Shown: one piece after another, positions 1 to 12,512 of the stretch
Layout: the number at the start of each line of letters is the position of its first letter
How positions within the stretch are numbered: position 1 is the stretch's first letter
Assembly (NCBI RefSeq): GCF_020882245.1
Contig: NC_083599.1
Span: forward strand, 72,461,745 to 72,525,744
From: Rhopalosiphum padi
Lineage: Eukaryota; Arthropoda; Insecta; Hemiptera; Aphididae
Length of the DNA stretch: 64,000 bases
Reading direction: 5' to 3'
Position numbers and translations under genes: made by a program
The notes under the pieces: generated by a model
What the model was told of the DNA's origin: nothing
Database searches by the model: none
The model's input: the letters and a program-made list of their open reading frames with translations, nothing else

Positions 1-1731
1 GACTGTACAGTTAGTAGTATATCCGAATCACTAGCACGGGGTCGTGTATGCCGCGGAGCACAGTAACAACAAATAACAATATCGTAATATACGTAGTTTT
101 ATATACCTAATAATATAATATACTATACGTATAATGCGCGCGGTATAGAATTGTCAAGACCTAAATGTGTTTCGATATTTCACAGGTATCGAACGCAATT
201 TTTAGTTCATTTCGTCGTTTTTCAGTTCAAAACACACCGTACCGCTGATTGCGTAATAATAACACCAATAATATGTCATATTATAATGTCATGTGCAGAA
301 AATAAATAAACTTTTTTCCGTTTCTGCCGCCGCCGCCGCCGCTGCAGCAATAATAACAATAACAATAATATAAACCGCCGCCGCCGTGCGCAGTGTACAA
401 TGACGTCGTTCGGTCCATACCGCGTATAATAACAATATTATTACTATACCTACAAAACACACCGCCGATATGTTATACTGCACACTAGAACATAATAATA
501 AATGAAACGAAAAAACGTCGTCGACGTATAGAGTTTTTACGATTTTCTTTTCTTTTTTTTTTTTTTGTACCGAACGTACCGGACCTATACATAAGGTACA
601 CTGGTACGCGTAACGAGCGCGCGCGTGTACAAATGCGTTCGACTAGGTATTTATTTTCGGCCGTGTTTACGGTTTACCGGTCCCACTGCGTCGTATTACA
701 TCGCCGTTTGCACAGGTTCAATGTGCCGGACGAAATTAGTGATCGTTATAATATTACACGAGTATATATAGTGATTTATGGCGGTCGAAAGTCGGCCGGA
801 CACGCGGGCCGCGCTCTCGAGCAATTGTAAAGGGCTTTTTCCCGCAGCAAGACCCTCGTCCGGGGCCACCGACTTATCGACAGTTACAGATTACTATTAT
901 ACGTTTGGCTCCGGCGATTTTTCAAGGAGCGGTCTCGTCCCACGCGTTCGGACGACCACCAGACACCTTCGCGATTCCGCTGTCCAAAGGCTGTGGCTTT
1001 CGGATTGAAGTAATATGTATATACATAGTATATATCGTATAATATATAAACCGTGGAAGTCTTTTCGCTGTACAGACTGTGTACAACCACGAGTGTAGCT
1101 CGCCATTCAGTGTAGGTTACTGTAATTGATGCGTTAAATTTAAATTCAACGTTAAATTATTGCAAAAACGATTTTGAGTGGAAGCGGTCTGTCAGCCTAT
1201 ATCGGGCAAGGATATTTTATAATATATAATACCTAACAAACCTAAAAAAAAAAATTACAAAATGTACTATAAATTGACTACAATTCATTAAAAAGATAAT
1301 ATAAATTCAATGAAATCTTAAAAAAATCTGTATAAAATGCACTGTAATGAGTGTAAGTGGTGTACATGATGAATATTTATAATTTGAAAAATAGGCAAAT
1401 TGTCTGTTCAAAAAATTATCTCATAATAAAATGTGTATAAACGTTTTTTATCTGAATCAAATTAATTACCTAATAAAACTAATATCGTCAAAAAATAAAC
1501 TGCAAAACAATTTTAAAATTAAATTCATTAGTATTCAATTCAGATTGAGTAAAAAAGCTGTGCACGTTTCACACTAAGTTTAAAACAATGCATTTTCTAC
1601 AAATGCACAGCTCTATTGTTATGCTATAAGATTGGGACGGTGACATAAAAAAAATATTATGTACACTCGCTAACCAAAATACTTTATTTGCGCCTTTACA
1701 TGTGTGTGTGTGTGGTGCGTATAAGTAGTGA
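1..1731. other. CpG-rich non-coding region, promoter-like
   Basis: The first 1.1 kb is richer in GC and CpG than most of the window, with (GCC)n runs at 325-342 and 373-386. In AT-rich insect genomes this pattern is typical of promoters and first exons. I could not find a convincing exon with matching splice sites; open stretches here (for example 778-1008) look like chance. The part after 1150 is plain AT-rich sequence, ending in a short (TG)n run at 1702-1713. Confidence 0.45.
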
Positions 1732-2222
1732 TCAGCGGTGGCATGGACCAGTTGCGCCTTAAACAATATTTGTATTTTAGGTCAGTATACCAATTGCGCC
1801 GTTTAAATTTTAGGTCAGTACACCGATTGCGCCGCTTAAATTATAGGTCAGTACACCAATTGCGCTACTTATATTTTAGGTTCCTTATTTTTACATGGAC
1901 ATAGTATGTAAGTTACTACACGGCGGAAAAAGTTACATATGTTTATACACAATTAAATATAGCTAACTAATATGCATTCAAATATACTTAATTTTAAGCA
2001 AAACGTATACGAAATTACGGGAAAATACGACAAGCTACAAGCTGATAATAATACCTATAAATCTATTTAAAATACATATTTTTATATACTAGGTGTAATG
2101 TAGAATACAATTATAAACCCTGAAAACAACTGAGCGCAATTGGTCTATCTATCCAAAAAAGACAGAGCGCAATTGGTATATTAAAAGTTCATTTTAAGCG
2201 CAATTGGTAAACTCCCATCAGC
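1732..2222. mobile_element. Small element with inverted arrays of a CAATTGCGC motif
   Basis: Four copies of ACC(A/G)(A/G)TTGCGC(C/T) lie on the left (1747-1758, 1789-1800, 1822-1833, 1855-1866), the last three within 33-bp tandem units that share TAGGTCAGTA. Three copies in the opposite orientation lie on the right (2134-2144, 2167-2177, 2198-2208). The outer ends, CAGCGGTGGCATGGACC on the left and the complement of GGTAAACTCCCATCAGCGG on the right, are weakly inverted. No coding capacity. It looks like a non-autonomous DNA transposon with transposase-binding sites near its ends; the superfamily is uncertain, perhaps hAT. Confidence 0.6.
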
Positions 2223-4661
2223 GGGTTGTGCCTAAAACCTCTTATCTTTTTTAAATCCCGATTACGGCCCGTACAAAGTATGGATAGGAAAAGGCTTAAC
2301 ACGTTTTCGACAAAAGTGTACCTACCTTAACCCTATTCCACCAATACCCGTGTCCACCATAACTATTATTTCTACACTTACTACGTTTATATTGAAAGCT
2401 GTAGGTAATACTGAAAATATATTTTTATAGCAATACCAACATCATAAATTACGAATCATTACCAAAGTCTTGATTACTACTTTTTTCAACTACAAAGTTT
2501 AAGGTTAAAAAATTATGACTGTTTATTGCAAAAATATGCATATTTCATGAAATTATTTAAAGAGGGGGGGAATGATTACTTATGGACTGCATAGGACGAC
2601 TCATCTCACTGCTTTTCAATTTATATACATGTTATTTTAAATAATTTTACTGTATTATAGCTTTCAATAGCACAGACATTATTTTGGTTGAATGAGCATT
2701 AATGAAAATAGAAAGGTATACTTTTGGTGGAAATGGGGACCGACATAAGAAATACAGCTTTCAGTGGTTTTTTTTTTTAACTAAATACACTTATTTTGTT
2801 TTCGAGAATTTGCGTGTTCACACAATTCAACAATATTTGGTGTAAATATTCTAAGAATATGAAGTTTTCATTTAAAATGCAATTAATTATTAATTGATTT
2901 ACATCAAAGTATACTTCAATCTTTAGATAATTTATAACATGTCGAACCAATCACCATTTCCAAGACATTTATTTATTATTAATTTTTTGCCCCGTAAAAA
3001 ATAAATTTCTTAACTTTCAAAAAGTATACTATTGTGTGTTGATTGTATTAATAATTTTCTAAAAATTATTTATGTAAAAATATTAATTAACATTATATTT
3101 TTATGAAATTATATCTTGATTATACCTACCTTTTTTTATGTATACATTTGTATCTTATATAAAAGCCAATGTGTGTTTAAAAGTAATCCAAGAGGTATGG
3201 AAATTATACATTAAAAGTCATATAAGATTGTATAATGTATAGGTAATATGAAACACTAAAGAAGAAAACCGATGGTAACGTTAAATTATACGACTACATA
3301 ATACTATGAATACATACTGATTACACACAAAGTAATACCAGTAGTAGACTCAATAAAATATTATAATAAAGTCACATACATTTTAACAACAATTTAATCG
3401 TGTATCCATTACTCGTATATTAAAATAATGTACATATTTACAAGTAAAAAAGTTCATTTTTAAATCACATAATCGTTTCCGTTAAGAATCGCTTTTTATT
3501 ATCATAATATACAATGATTTATCATTGAGTTCAATTTTAACAGTAAATCTATTACAGATGACACCTACAACTGTACAACATATCATTTACCTACTAGTTT
3601 TAAATTATGTTGTTGTAATGTTATTATTTAAATATTACGTATATTTTTCATTGAACTCTTACCACAATAACGTTACATCTTGACAATAATTGTATTGGAT
3701 ATATTTTCTCATAAACACATTTAATATTACTTAATCATAAATTATATCTTTTTGGAAGGGAAAAAATATATATAATTATTTTAATATAATAATGGTTTTT
3801 CGTACAAAATGTATCATCCTGATTTTCTTCATTATAATTTTTAGAGACAGCTTAAATATTTAAATAATTAAATCGTTCGGTCATTAATCACAAAATATAA
3901 GTGTCTTGATTATCTTAAAATATATATTTAATTAATTATGGATATTCGCGGTGGTAATTTTTATAAAATGCCATGGTGTGTAAATAATATCCAGTGTTCA
4001 AAGTGGCAAAAAGTAAGGGGTGGCTAAAAATTCGATTAATATCAAAGATGGCTTGTCGTGTATATTTTTGGGGAGGGAAGCACATAATAATAATTTGCGT
4101 ACTCGGTTACCTTATTAACACTTAGCGCACATCACGTATAACACCATGTTTATAGTTATTATGAGGGAATGACCATGCCACTAGATTATAATATATTTTT
4201 AATTTTTTTTTCTTATTTACTTCAAATTTATATTTTTTACGTTGATAGGTACTTAAGTTTTCCTTTTTTTAAATTATTATCCCACACAGTTACGTTATGG
4301 GTACAAACTAAAAATTCTTAACACCTAGAATTGGAGAAATAACATTTTTTAATAAGTTTCTATCAATCTTATTTCTGAAAATTCTCTTTTACAGATACCT
4401 GTACAAATACTTTTAATAAACTATTCCAAAATCATTTGTAATCATAGCCAATAGATTTTTTTTACATTTTAGTGATTATAGTTTACTGTAAATATAAAAT
4501 TATTTAAATTCTATTATCTGTATTGACAATACAATCAAAATATATTATTAATGAAAAACACCATATATTTTAGTACCTTACATTTAATTTTAATAAATCA
4601 AGTTATTGTGATGCCATAATATGCCGATTCAGTAGGTAACAATTATTTAAATCACGATAAC
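2223..4661. other. AT-rich non-coding stretch
   Basis: No gene, splice-bounded exon or clear repeat recognised. Short purine or G-rich runs (near 2565 and 4015) may be old transposon debris. Confidence 0.5.
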
Positions 4662-4663
4662 TA

Positions 4664-4710
4664 TAGTACGCGAGGCGAAAAGTGAGCCGCGATCGTCGCG
4701 CGCCAAGCGG
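4664..4710 (+). repeat. Left terminal inverted repeat of the transposon
   Basis: 47 bp, an exact inverted match to 6604-6650. The inner part (CGCGATCGTCGCGCG) is itself nearly palindromic. Confidence 0.93.
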
Positions 4711-4864
4711 CTGTTTTTCGTCAGGGTTACTCCGCCTATTCCTACTGTTTTCCCGCCTATAAAGTAATTTCAAACGACGTAATGTAGATGTTTTTAATAA
4801 ATTATAATAAAAAAAAACATAATAAAATACAAATAACACAAGTAATACATATAATACATTTTTT

Positions 4865-6235
4865 TTAATTAATCATATCGTCTTCATCATCGTCTTCGTC
4901 AGTAGAACTGTCGTCGGGATTAATTGTCATTATAATAGGCTCCAAAATTTCATCTCTTAATCCTTCTTTTACCAAATCGTCTTCTTGAATTTTATCGCAG
5001 TGATCGCCACATTTTGCCCAATCTTCTGTTGTGACTGCATCTAAAGCACTATTTACTAACACTTCTATATCTGCCATTTTGAAGGTGTTATTTTTTTCCG
5101 CGACTTTACCCTTAACTTGCGCCCAGATTAATTCGATTGGGTTATATTGGCAGTGGTAAGGAGGAAGTCTTACCACTTCATGGCCCATTTGTAGTGCAAT
5201 TTCGTCCAATTTATATTTTTTTTCTTTTGGCATCGTCAATTTGACTTTTTCCCGTAGTTCGCTTAATGTCTCTACTGGAGAAAAGTCTACAGATTTGTCT
5301 TGTAACCATTTTTGTACATCTGCCTTTCGAGTATTTGCCTTAGGATATTCTTCTGTTAAGGTAGAATGGTATGTGGCATTGTCCATTACAATTATACAAG
5401 GTTCTTCTAAATTGCCCAACATATCTATAAACCATTTTTGAAAAACGGTGGCGTTCATTTGAGAATGATAGTCAGCCTGCGATCCCGACTTGCAACGAAA
5501 AACCAGTTTTGAATTTTTGACAAAACCAAATGAAGGTGACCCAGCATGACACACAATAAGCCGACCGCCCTTACCAATAGGTACTTTTAATCCTTCGGTG
5601 TTGTCGGAGTTTTGCCATATGTGTCCTCGCGTATGATTTTGGTTTACCCATGTTTCGTCTAAGTAAACAATTGGCCTTGTATCGTTATTACGTCTAAACT
5701 CGTTCATTTTTCTCAAAAACTTAACCCGAGAACAAACAATATCATTTCTTTCCATTAGAAATTTACGCCCATCATTACATTTTTTGTATTTGAAATTCAA
5801 ACTACGCAAAATATGTCGCACGGACCATTGTGAACCCGAATAATTAATTTTTTCATGCAACGCTCCCAATATTTTTGCACTAGTTGGATACTGACCATTA
5901 TCATAAAAACTATGAACTGTTCTTCTGACAACTTCATTGTCAAAATCGTCCAAGTTGGTCATAGGTTTGGCACGTTTATAAGTTTTCCTTGGAGACTTAA
6001 ATGAAGAAGGTTCGGCAGCTAGTTGATTTTCACCCACAGATAATTTTTTCCCTTCAGCACAAACTCGTTTAACACAAGCAAGACTTACGCCACACGCTTC
6101 AGCAGTCATTTCACGAGTTTGACGAAAAAAATTACTAATTTCTGGCTTACCTTTGTCACCAGCCAATGTTTTGAAATAATTATAAACATGAAAAATAACT
6201 TTCTTCGTTTGAGAATGTGTGTCTTGATATGCCAT
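4865..6235 (-). CDS. DDE transposase of the Tc1/mariner-IS630 superfamily, 456 aa
   Basis: Would cut and paste the surrounding element through its terminal repeats. Candidate catalytic residues: D193 in IVYLDETWVNQN, D285 in IIVMDNATYHS and E368 in PPYHCQYNPIELIW. The residues 30-65 and 100-150 contain helix-turn-helix-like, charged segments that would bind the ends (ACGVSLACVKRVC; WSVRHILRSLNF). The second D and the E are about 82 residues apart, with a lysine-rich insert (about 295-345), much longer than the 34-39 of classical Tc1 and mariner enzymes. The C-terminus is acidic (DDSSTDEDDDEDD). No stop or frameshift is present. The assignment is by motif only. Confidence 0.88.
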   Translation of the reverse strand: MAYQDTHSQTKKVIFHVYNYFKTLAGDKGKPEISNFFRQTREMTAEACGVSLACVKRVCAEGKKLSVGENQLAAEPSSFKSPRKTYKRAKPMTNLDDFDNEVVRRTVHSFYDNGQYPTSAKILGALHEKINYSGSQWSVRHILRSLNFKYKKCNDGRKFLMERNDIVCSRVKFLRKMNEFRRNNDTRPIVYLDETWVNQNHTRGHIWQNSDNTEGLKVPIGKGGRLIVCHAGSPSFGFVKNSKLVFRCKSGSQADYHSQMNATVFQKWFIDMLGNLEEPCIIVMDNATYHSTLTEEYPKANTRKADVQKWLQDKSVDFSPVETLSELREKVKLTMPKEKKYKLDEIALQMGHEVVRLPPYHCQYNPIELIWAQVKGKVAEKNNTFKMADIEVLVNSALDAVTTEDWAKCGDHCDKIQEDDLVKEGLRDEILEPIIMTINPDDSSTDEDDDEDDMIN

Positions 6236-6603
6236 TTTAAAACTATTTTTGTATACGAGTAATTATTAAAGAAATAATTAAAATATTACAAACATTCAAA
6301 CTTTAAAAGCGCGCACTTTAAAAACCAACCACGTAAGAACGCGGGAAATATGATTACAAACGTAGATAATAAGCGAATAAAAACACGTGTAAACTCGTAT
6401 CTCGAATGTCGAATGACTAACCAAACGTTAACAAAATATTGTGGTATGCAACAGCAGCTACTGGCGCCTACTGCTAAAGGAAAATAAATTGGTCTCCAAA
6501 ATACAATGAATTATACAATAAATTACCACCTGCCGTTTTTAAAATGCGCGGCAGCTGTTTCCATTGCACACAAACGTAGAACCCCTGAAACCAGAAAAAA
6601 TGA

Positions 6604-6650
6604 CCGCTTGGCGCGCGACGATCGCGGCTCACTTTTCGCCTCGCGTACTA
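6604..6650 (-). repeat. Right terminal inverted repeat of the transposon
   Basis: 47 bp, the exact reverse complement of 4664-4710, followed by the TA target duplication. Confidence 0.93.
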
Positions 6651-6652
6651 TA

Positions 6653-9006
6653 AGCCCCACCTCACTAAAATCCTTCACTAGCTTACTGCTTACTACTTAC
6701 AAGGGAAAATACTTCGGTTTACAATTTTAAATTATACATTAATTATTAATTATGTGCTACCTTATTTATTATTTCGAAGTTAGTAATGTTTTAATAAAAA
6801 TATATTACCTATATTTAATTTAGGACCTAAAAGTTCTAACTATGTGAAAATAATATAATATTAACAAATAGATAATAACTAAAAGGTTTAATTTGTTGAA
6901 CTTTTTGGTTTTTAATTAACATTTTTCACATTATTGTTTGGTATTACGTTATATTTTGAATAAAATAAATAACAAATTGCAAAAATTAACATAGATAACT
7001 TAAATGTTTTTTAGATTTGACAACCATAAAAAAATCAATTTTAAGTCAGTATATTGGTGTAATGTAAAAATAGAGCGTATACCTAATATATTTACCCTTT
7101 TTAATCATATTATATAAATATATAATTCATGATTTATATATATTATTTATTTATTTATTATATTACGTGCACACTCTTATAGTTAATAACAGGTTTGGAC
7201 AGGTAAAAATATACTTTCAACTTGTTAGTAGATAACTACAACCAATTTTAATAATAATAAAAAAAATGTTTATCATACTGAATTATTTCTCAAAAATCAA
7301 GATAAAAATTATAAGATTTGTTACTAAAATATGCAGAATGTACATAGCATGTTTTTTTTTCAACAAAAGATGTCTATATTTTTTAAACTATTTTTTGGGG
7401 GGATTAAACAAGTGATGGGATGGATAATTAAAACTAAATAAGTGGACATGATTTCACCCCCTCGCTGGATCTCCCTCAACTTCGATCAATGATAATTTAA
7501 TAAATAAAACGAGTTGTTTAATATTGCTAGTATTTAGTTATGTATAGTTATATGTTTAGTTTATGTATGTATTAGTTAACGGTTATTATATTCCATATAC
7601 TTTATTATTCTATAATGTGATCATATAATACCTATAAAAAGCAGATTTAGATTGTATCTATACTCGTACAATTTTGATCATTGAAATGTCGTTGCAAAAA
7701 ACCCAAATAAAATGCATTTTTTTTTTGGATTGTCATTATAGTTTATTGCTTGGTATACAAATATATTATTAATACGTGCATTGTAAATAGTGTACTATTG
7801 TGTACGAAATGTACATTATATAGTATTGTCATTTGAGGATTTAAACGATGTAGGTTTAGTCGACAATTCTAGACTCTAGTTGAACAAATAAATCAAACCG
7901 AACAATATACACGCGCGTAAATTAATGTCGAATCGTATAATATAATGTTCGTTTAAATATTTGAAAGGACCATGCGACATGACAGACTACAGTACTACAT
8001 TACCATATTATTATACAATAGTGTTGTACAGAGTTATAATTATAATTATTTTCATTATTAACCCTATTCGGTTTGAATACCTATTTTCCTAAGTACAACA
8101 CGACAGTGATAAACTATACGAATATTTGTTGATGAGCAATCGACTCCTGGCCAATTATTGCTATATTAGTGGAAAAACTTATAGGGTGGAGGCAAGAGAC
8201 TTTTTTACCCCCGAAAAATCAAGGACTTTCTATTTTCTACTTTAATTGTTTTGAAGTAATAAATAAATCAATAATTTGTGTATTAGTTTTAGACTCCCCT
8301 ACTGTAAAATATATTTTTATAATACAAAATAAAATTTAGTTTGTATAATGTTTGTATAAGACAGCTTGAAAATATGCACTTCCAAATATATTGATCTAGT
8401 TGCGCTTAGGACTATACGCAAACCTCTTGCTTGCCGAATATAATAGTTATAAACAAGACGATATTATTTTGAATCATTTAAATTTTTAATATGATGAACT
8501 TGAACGAAGTCTCTTCTTACTTTTAATAACATATTTTTTAAACATTATTATTTTTATTTTATTTTTTTATAAACACTTTTTAGTGCTTGTTATTTCGTAT
8601 AGCATATATATCTTATCCTGGAGCGGAAGTATATCATGGGTATATATAATATAACATACAGGTGGTTTTTTTAAACAAGTAAAATGTATTAGATTTGGTT
8701 AATATTAAAAATTTACTCTAAATAGTTAAGTAATTAATGTTTTTTATAAAAAACATCACCAAAAACCGAAATTTTTCATCAATTTTAGAAAAAAAATCAA
8801 GACTAATGTGGTGTTATTACTGTTGTTTATACATTTAAAATTAAACTTTATAATACTAAACGCTTAGCCGCCTAAGTATGACGAGTATATATATCTATTA
8901 TAATGTTTAGTACTATTGTTTTTCGTCAAGTTTTTCTATTTTTTTTTAATAAATTAAAATAATTATTCGTATTGAATGGTGGTTATTAAATTCTCATAGA
9001 AACAAA
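6653..9006. other. AT-rich non-coding stretch
   Basis: Nothing recognised apart from G/C-run fragments near 7395-7480 that look like an eroded insertion. Confidence 0.45.
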
Positions 9007-9051
9007 ATGTTGGCATTCGACGTCTTGCCCCGTGAAAGGTTCTCCGATCCG
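9007..9051 (+). other. Exon-like segment with ATG and strong donor
   Basis: ATG opens 15 codons (MLAFDVLPRERFSDP) that run straight into the consensus donor CCG|GTGAGTAT. Codons are GC-rich against the local background. An acceptor (TATTTTAG) at 9740 in phase 0 would add 63 codons ending at 9932, but those are AT-rich and unlike any family I know. It may be the first coding exon of an unrecognised plus-strand gene or a chance match. Confidence 0.3.
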
Positions 9052-12000
9052 GTGAGTATCCTTTAGGTATTTTTAAATATTTAATACTAAATATCAATTA
9101 TAAACAGTCACACAGTGATATATTATTAGTGGTGTTTAGTGTAATTATTATAGTAATAACAAATAACTATAATAATAGTAATAATATATAGTAATAATAA
9201 GTCTACTGTAAGCTGATTAATATTAACTACTATTATAATCATCGAGCACGTACAACATTATAGTAGTAGGAAAATGTAATTAGAAACGTTCGGCTTGCAG
9301 TATCATTTTGCGTGTAACACAGACCCAAGATTGAAACACATAATAATATACATAATAGAGATAAGATAAATCAAGATAACGATTAGTGACCTTCAAAAGA
9401 TTGTATAAGATGTACGGACTTGATACGTATTTCTCTTACATTCTGGACAACAATATTGTTTTGTTTTACATTGACATGTTAATATTATAATAATATGAGA
9501 CTTACGTATAATTACGTCGCGTATAAATCCCCCCGCAGTACTTCGCCTTTACGAAAATCCGGTCTTTTTTAACCACCTGTGGTACGGTGTACGATGTTGT
9601 AACAGCCAGAGAACTGCGGGTAGATAGTTGCAGACTTATATTATATTCTTAAGACGCTGTCGGTGTAACCTACCATCGTGACCCTACATAATATACATAG
9701 TCCATAAATTTGTGTTAAGCGATTAATAATATTATTTTAGGTGGAAAAAAAAGAACGTTGTATATACTACGATAAGCCCAAATTGTCGAGAAACAGTAGT
9801 AAAATTAACATTTTAAACACGAATCTTTTTTTTTTGTCGTTTATTTATTTACCCAAGACGTTTTCATACTTTATGGATACTTCACCGCTGAGACAAATAT
9901 CGCATTTGCCGCACGACTGTTCGCAAAATTAAAACAAACTAATATTTATGCGTTTTATAAGTTTTTCGTTATTTTTTATGCTCGCATTATTTAAAAGCAT
10001 TACGGACGGAGGGAGATAGAGAGAACGACACACACACACACACACACATACACATAAGGACCAACTCTTCAATAACGCTAAAGCCGGAAAATGGAAAAGG
10101 AGGGGATAGTAGACGCGATTACGAAACTTTTATTTTGCAAACGTTATTATAAGCATTAATATTAAACAGCGGCGATGAGACGGAGTGCGTTCGAGAACGG
10201 AGACTCGCAACCGGAAAACGAAGCAGGTGCAATTTTCTAAAGTGAACCGTAAATCAAGGTATGCTTAGCCGCACATTTCGGAGATAAAAAAAAAAAGGAA
10301 GAGAGAGAAAAGGGGGCGGAGATAAAATGTGATACTTTAAAAGTTAACGAATGAATAAATGATGACCGCGCCATAGACGTGCGTGCAATACTATATTATT
10401 ATCGTACAGGTATACACTATATAGGTGTAGGCGCGCGTTTACCTGTGTATTGTGCGTAAAATATTCCGACTATAGACGTTGACGAATAGTCTGTCCTATA
10501 TATAAATATATATTACACGATATGAGTATTTGATTATTATAATAATATATACGCACGTAAATGGCGGTCGGGACAAGAGTCACAAATTTAAAATAAGCAA
10601 TACAATATTATGTTATCGTAAAAAAAAAAATTGAGAAAAAAAGGCGTAGATGACAATATAATACTTTTTTTTAAAAAAAATGATTACTCCGCGATGTCAA
10701 TATACTCCAGTAAAATGATCTGAAATAAACGTAGAATGATTTTATTATTGTAGATAATCGCGTACATTCGGGTACTGCGCTTCTTCTCCTGTACTGTCTT
10801 TATACACGCCGAAGTACCACCAAAATACCACATATGTACCGTACATGCTGTACCGCCGACCGACGGATCAGTGCGTATGGGTAATCTCGAGGCGGCCTCA
10901 AGAGGATTTGAGACTCTCAAAGTTCGCGGAGGACCTTTGTATGCGCAATAATAAGGTTTCGCGCGCGCGATTCGTGCGGTGGTGTGTGATGCGCATTAAA
11001 CGATCATTAGCGCGGTTGTACGGTGGGTGGGGGGGAACACGCTTTGTTCCCACACGCGTACATGCGCCGACATTTCGATTTGTTTTTGTATTTCACGTAT
11101 AATCATCAAACGCATAGGTAGTATTATTTCATTATACCGACCGTCGTGATGATACGATTTTAATATATTTATAACAGATTTTGCGAACCGAAAAAAAAAT
11201 TATCCCTTTAATTTTGCCAAAAAGTGCGTAATTCATTGTTAAACATATAAAAAATAATATAGTATACATATAAATATTTTGAGAAGTAAAAATAATTTGA
11301 TAAGTGTACGTCTAAATAGTCACTTATAATCTCTTAACCGATGGCCATAATAATTATTCTTAACGCTTCATGACTGACAACTGACTTGTTGCAAAACAAT
11401 TGTATCCTATAGTCGATTTTATATTATTATTATTTTAATACCATTTTATTGTGAAATTGATTCTCTATAATTTGTGTATATTCATTTTTTCGGATGAAAA
11501 TCAGATAGATCTGTTCGAATAATTAGTATATTATAAACGGGTTGTTTTTCGTGTTAAATTTTCTGTCTATTTTCATTCAAACATACTATATTAACAGTAA
11601 TAATAATAATAGTAATAGTTATTAATTGCGTGTTTTAAATTTTGAACATACGATTTATTTACTCGTCTATTCTTCTTTATAACCTATATATTATACCAAT
11701 AATTTTTTTAAGACATTTAAATATATTATATTATACTTATTCAAATTTGATTTTAAAAAAATTTAAAACTGTTAATGTATTCTCATAAAATATACAAAAT
11801 TGGATAATTAAATAAAAAATAAAACGAAAAAAAAGTTCGTGAGTGAGGTTATGAGCGGTGAACTAAATAAGACATAATTTGAAAAAAATGGGTATAAATT
11901 TCGTTTTCAAAAATATACATAAAAATACTTTTTTTTTAATACTAGTATTTAATTCATACATTGAATAGATACAATTTATTTAATTAGGTTTATGTGTCTA

Positions 12001-12512
12001 TATGTTGTAACCCTATATATCCACAAAACTATTGCATACAATTGTTAGTGATGCCTCAAATTAAAAAAACATATTATATACAAGTGTAAAAATAATTATA
12101 TGGCAACAAAAAATATTGATTTTCAATAATAAACAATAGTACCTAGGTACCTATCATAATCATAGAAAACAGTAACTATTTATTAATATATTATTATATG
12201 TAATAGATTCGTATAACATCGTAAAAGTGAGATATTTTAACTATTTATAAGTTAGAATTACAAATAAGATATCTAAAAAATGTATATGATAAGAAAAAAG
12301 CTATTTTATCTTTTGGAAAGTAAAAAATCCATTTCTTAAGTAACTAATCACACAAATGGATTTTTAATGTTCAATTTCCATTAAGACGTTTATTATACTT
12401 TAAATTCGCTTCGTTGTTAATTCATATTATATAAATACAAAAAAAAAAAAAAGTAAGATTTACTAAAATTTTAGCGTCTTCTATTATATAATTATATCGG
12501 ACTTCACACTTA
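9052..12512. other. Non-coding stretch with a CpG-rich patch near 10.8-11.1 kb
   Basis: It contains a (CA)n run at 10028-10048, and a more GC- and CpG-rich patch from about 10840 to 11100 with open frames on both strands and no supporting splice pattern. It could be a promoter or a non-coding RNA exon. Nothing else recognised. Confidence 0.4.
10028..10048. repeat. (CA)n microsatellite
   Basis: About ten CA units, followed by TACACAT. Confidence 0.9.

Larger units (their letters stand above)
4664..6650 (-). mobile_element. Intact Tc1/mariner-like DNA transposon with perfect 47-bp TIRs
   Basis: Identical inverted repeats at 4664-4710 and 6604-6650, beginning TAGTACGCGAGGCG and GC-rich in an AT-rich setting, are flanked by TA on both sides (4662-4663 and 6651-6652), the target duplication of the Tc1/mariner superfamily. 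Similarity continues imperfectly inward (GTTTTTCG..TCAGGG against TTTTTTCTGGTTTCAGGGG). The element is 1987 bp and encloses one open transposase gene on the minus strand. Perfect ends and an open frame imply a recent insertion and possible autonomy. Confidence 0.9.

Noticed and set aside
778..1008. Open frame of 76 codons in the CpG-rich left end
   Set aside because: Overlapping open frames occur on both strands, as expected from CpG-rich sequence lacking AT-rich stops; no splice sites or family match.
10845..11102. 85-codon plus-strand frame
   Set aside because: Arginine-rich, with no known similarity and an opposing open frame; explained by local GC content.
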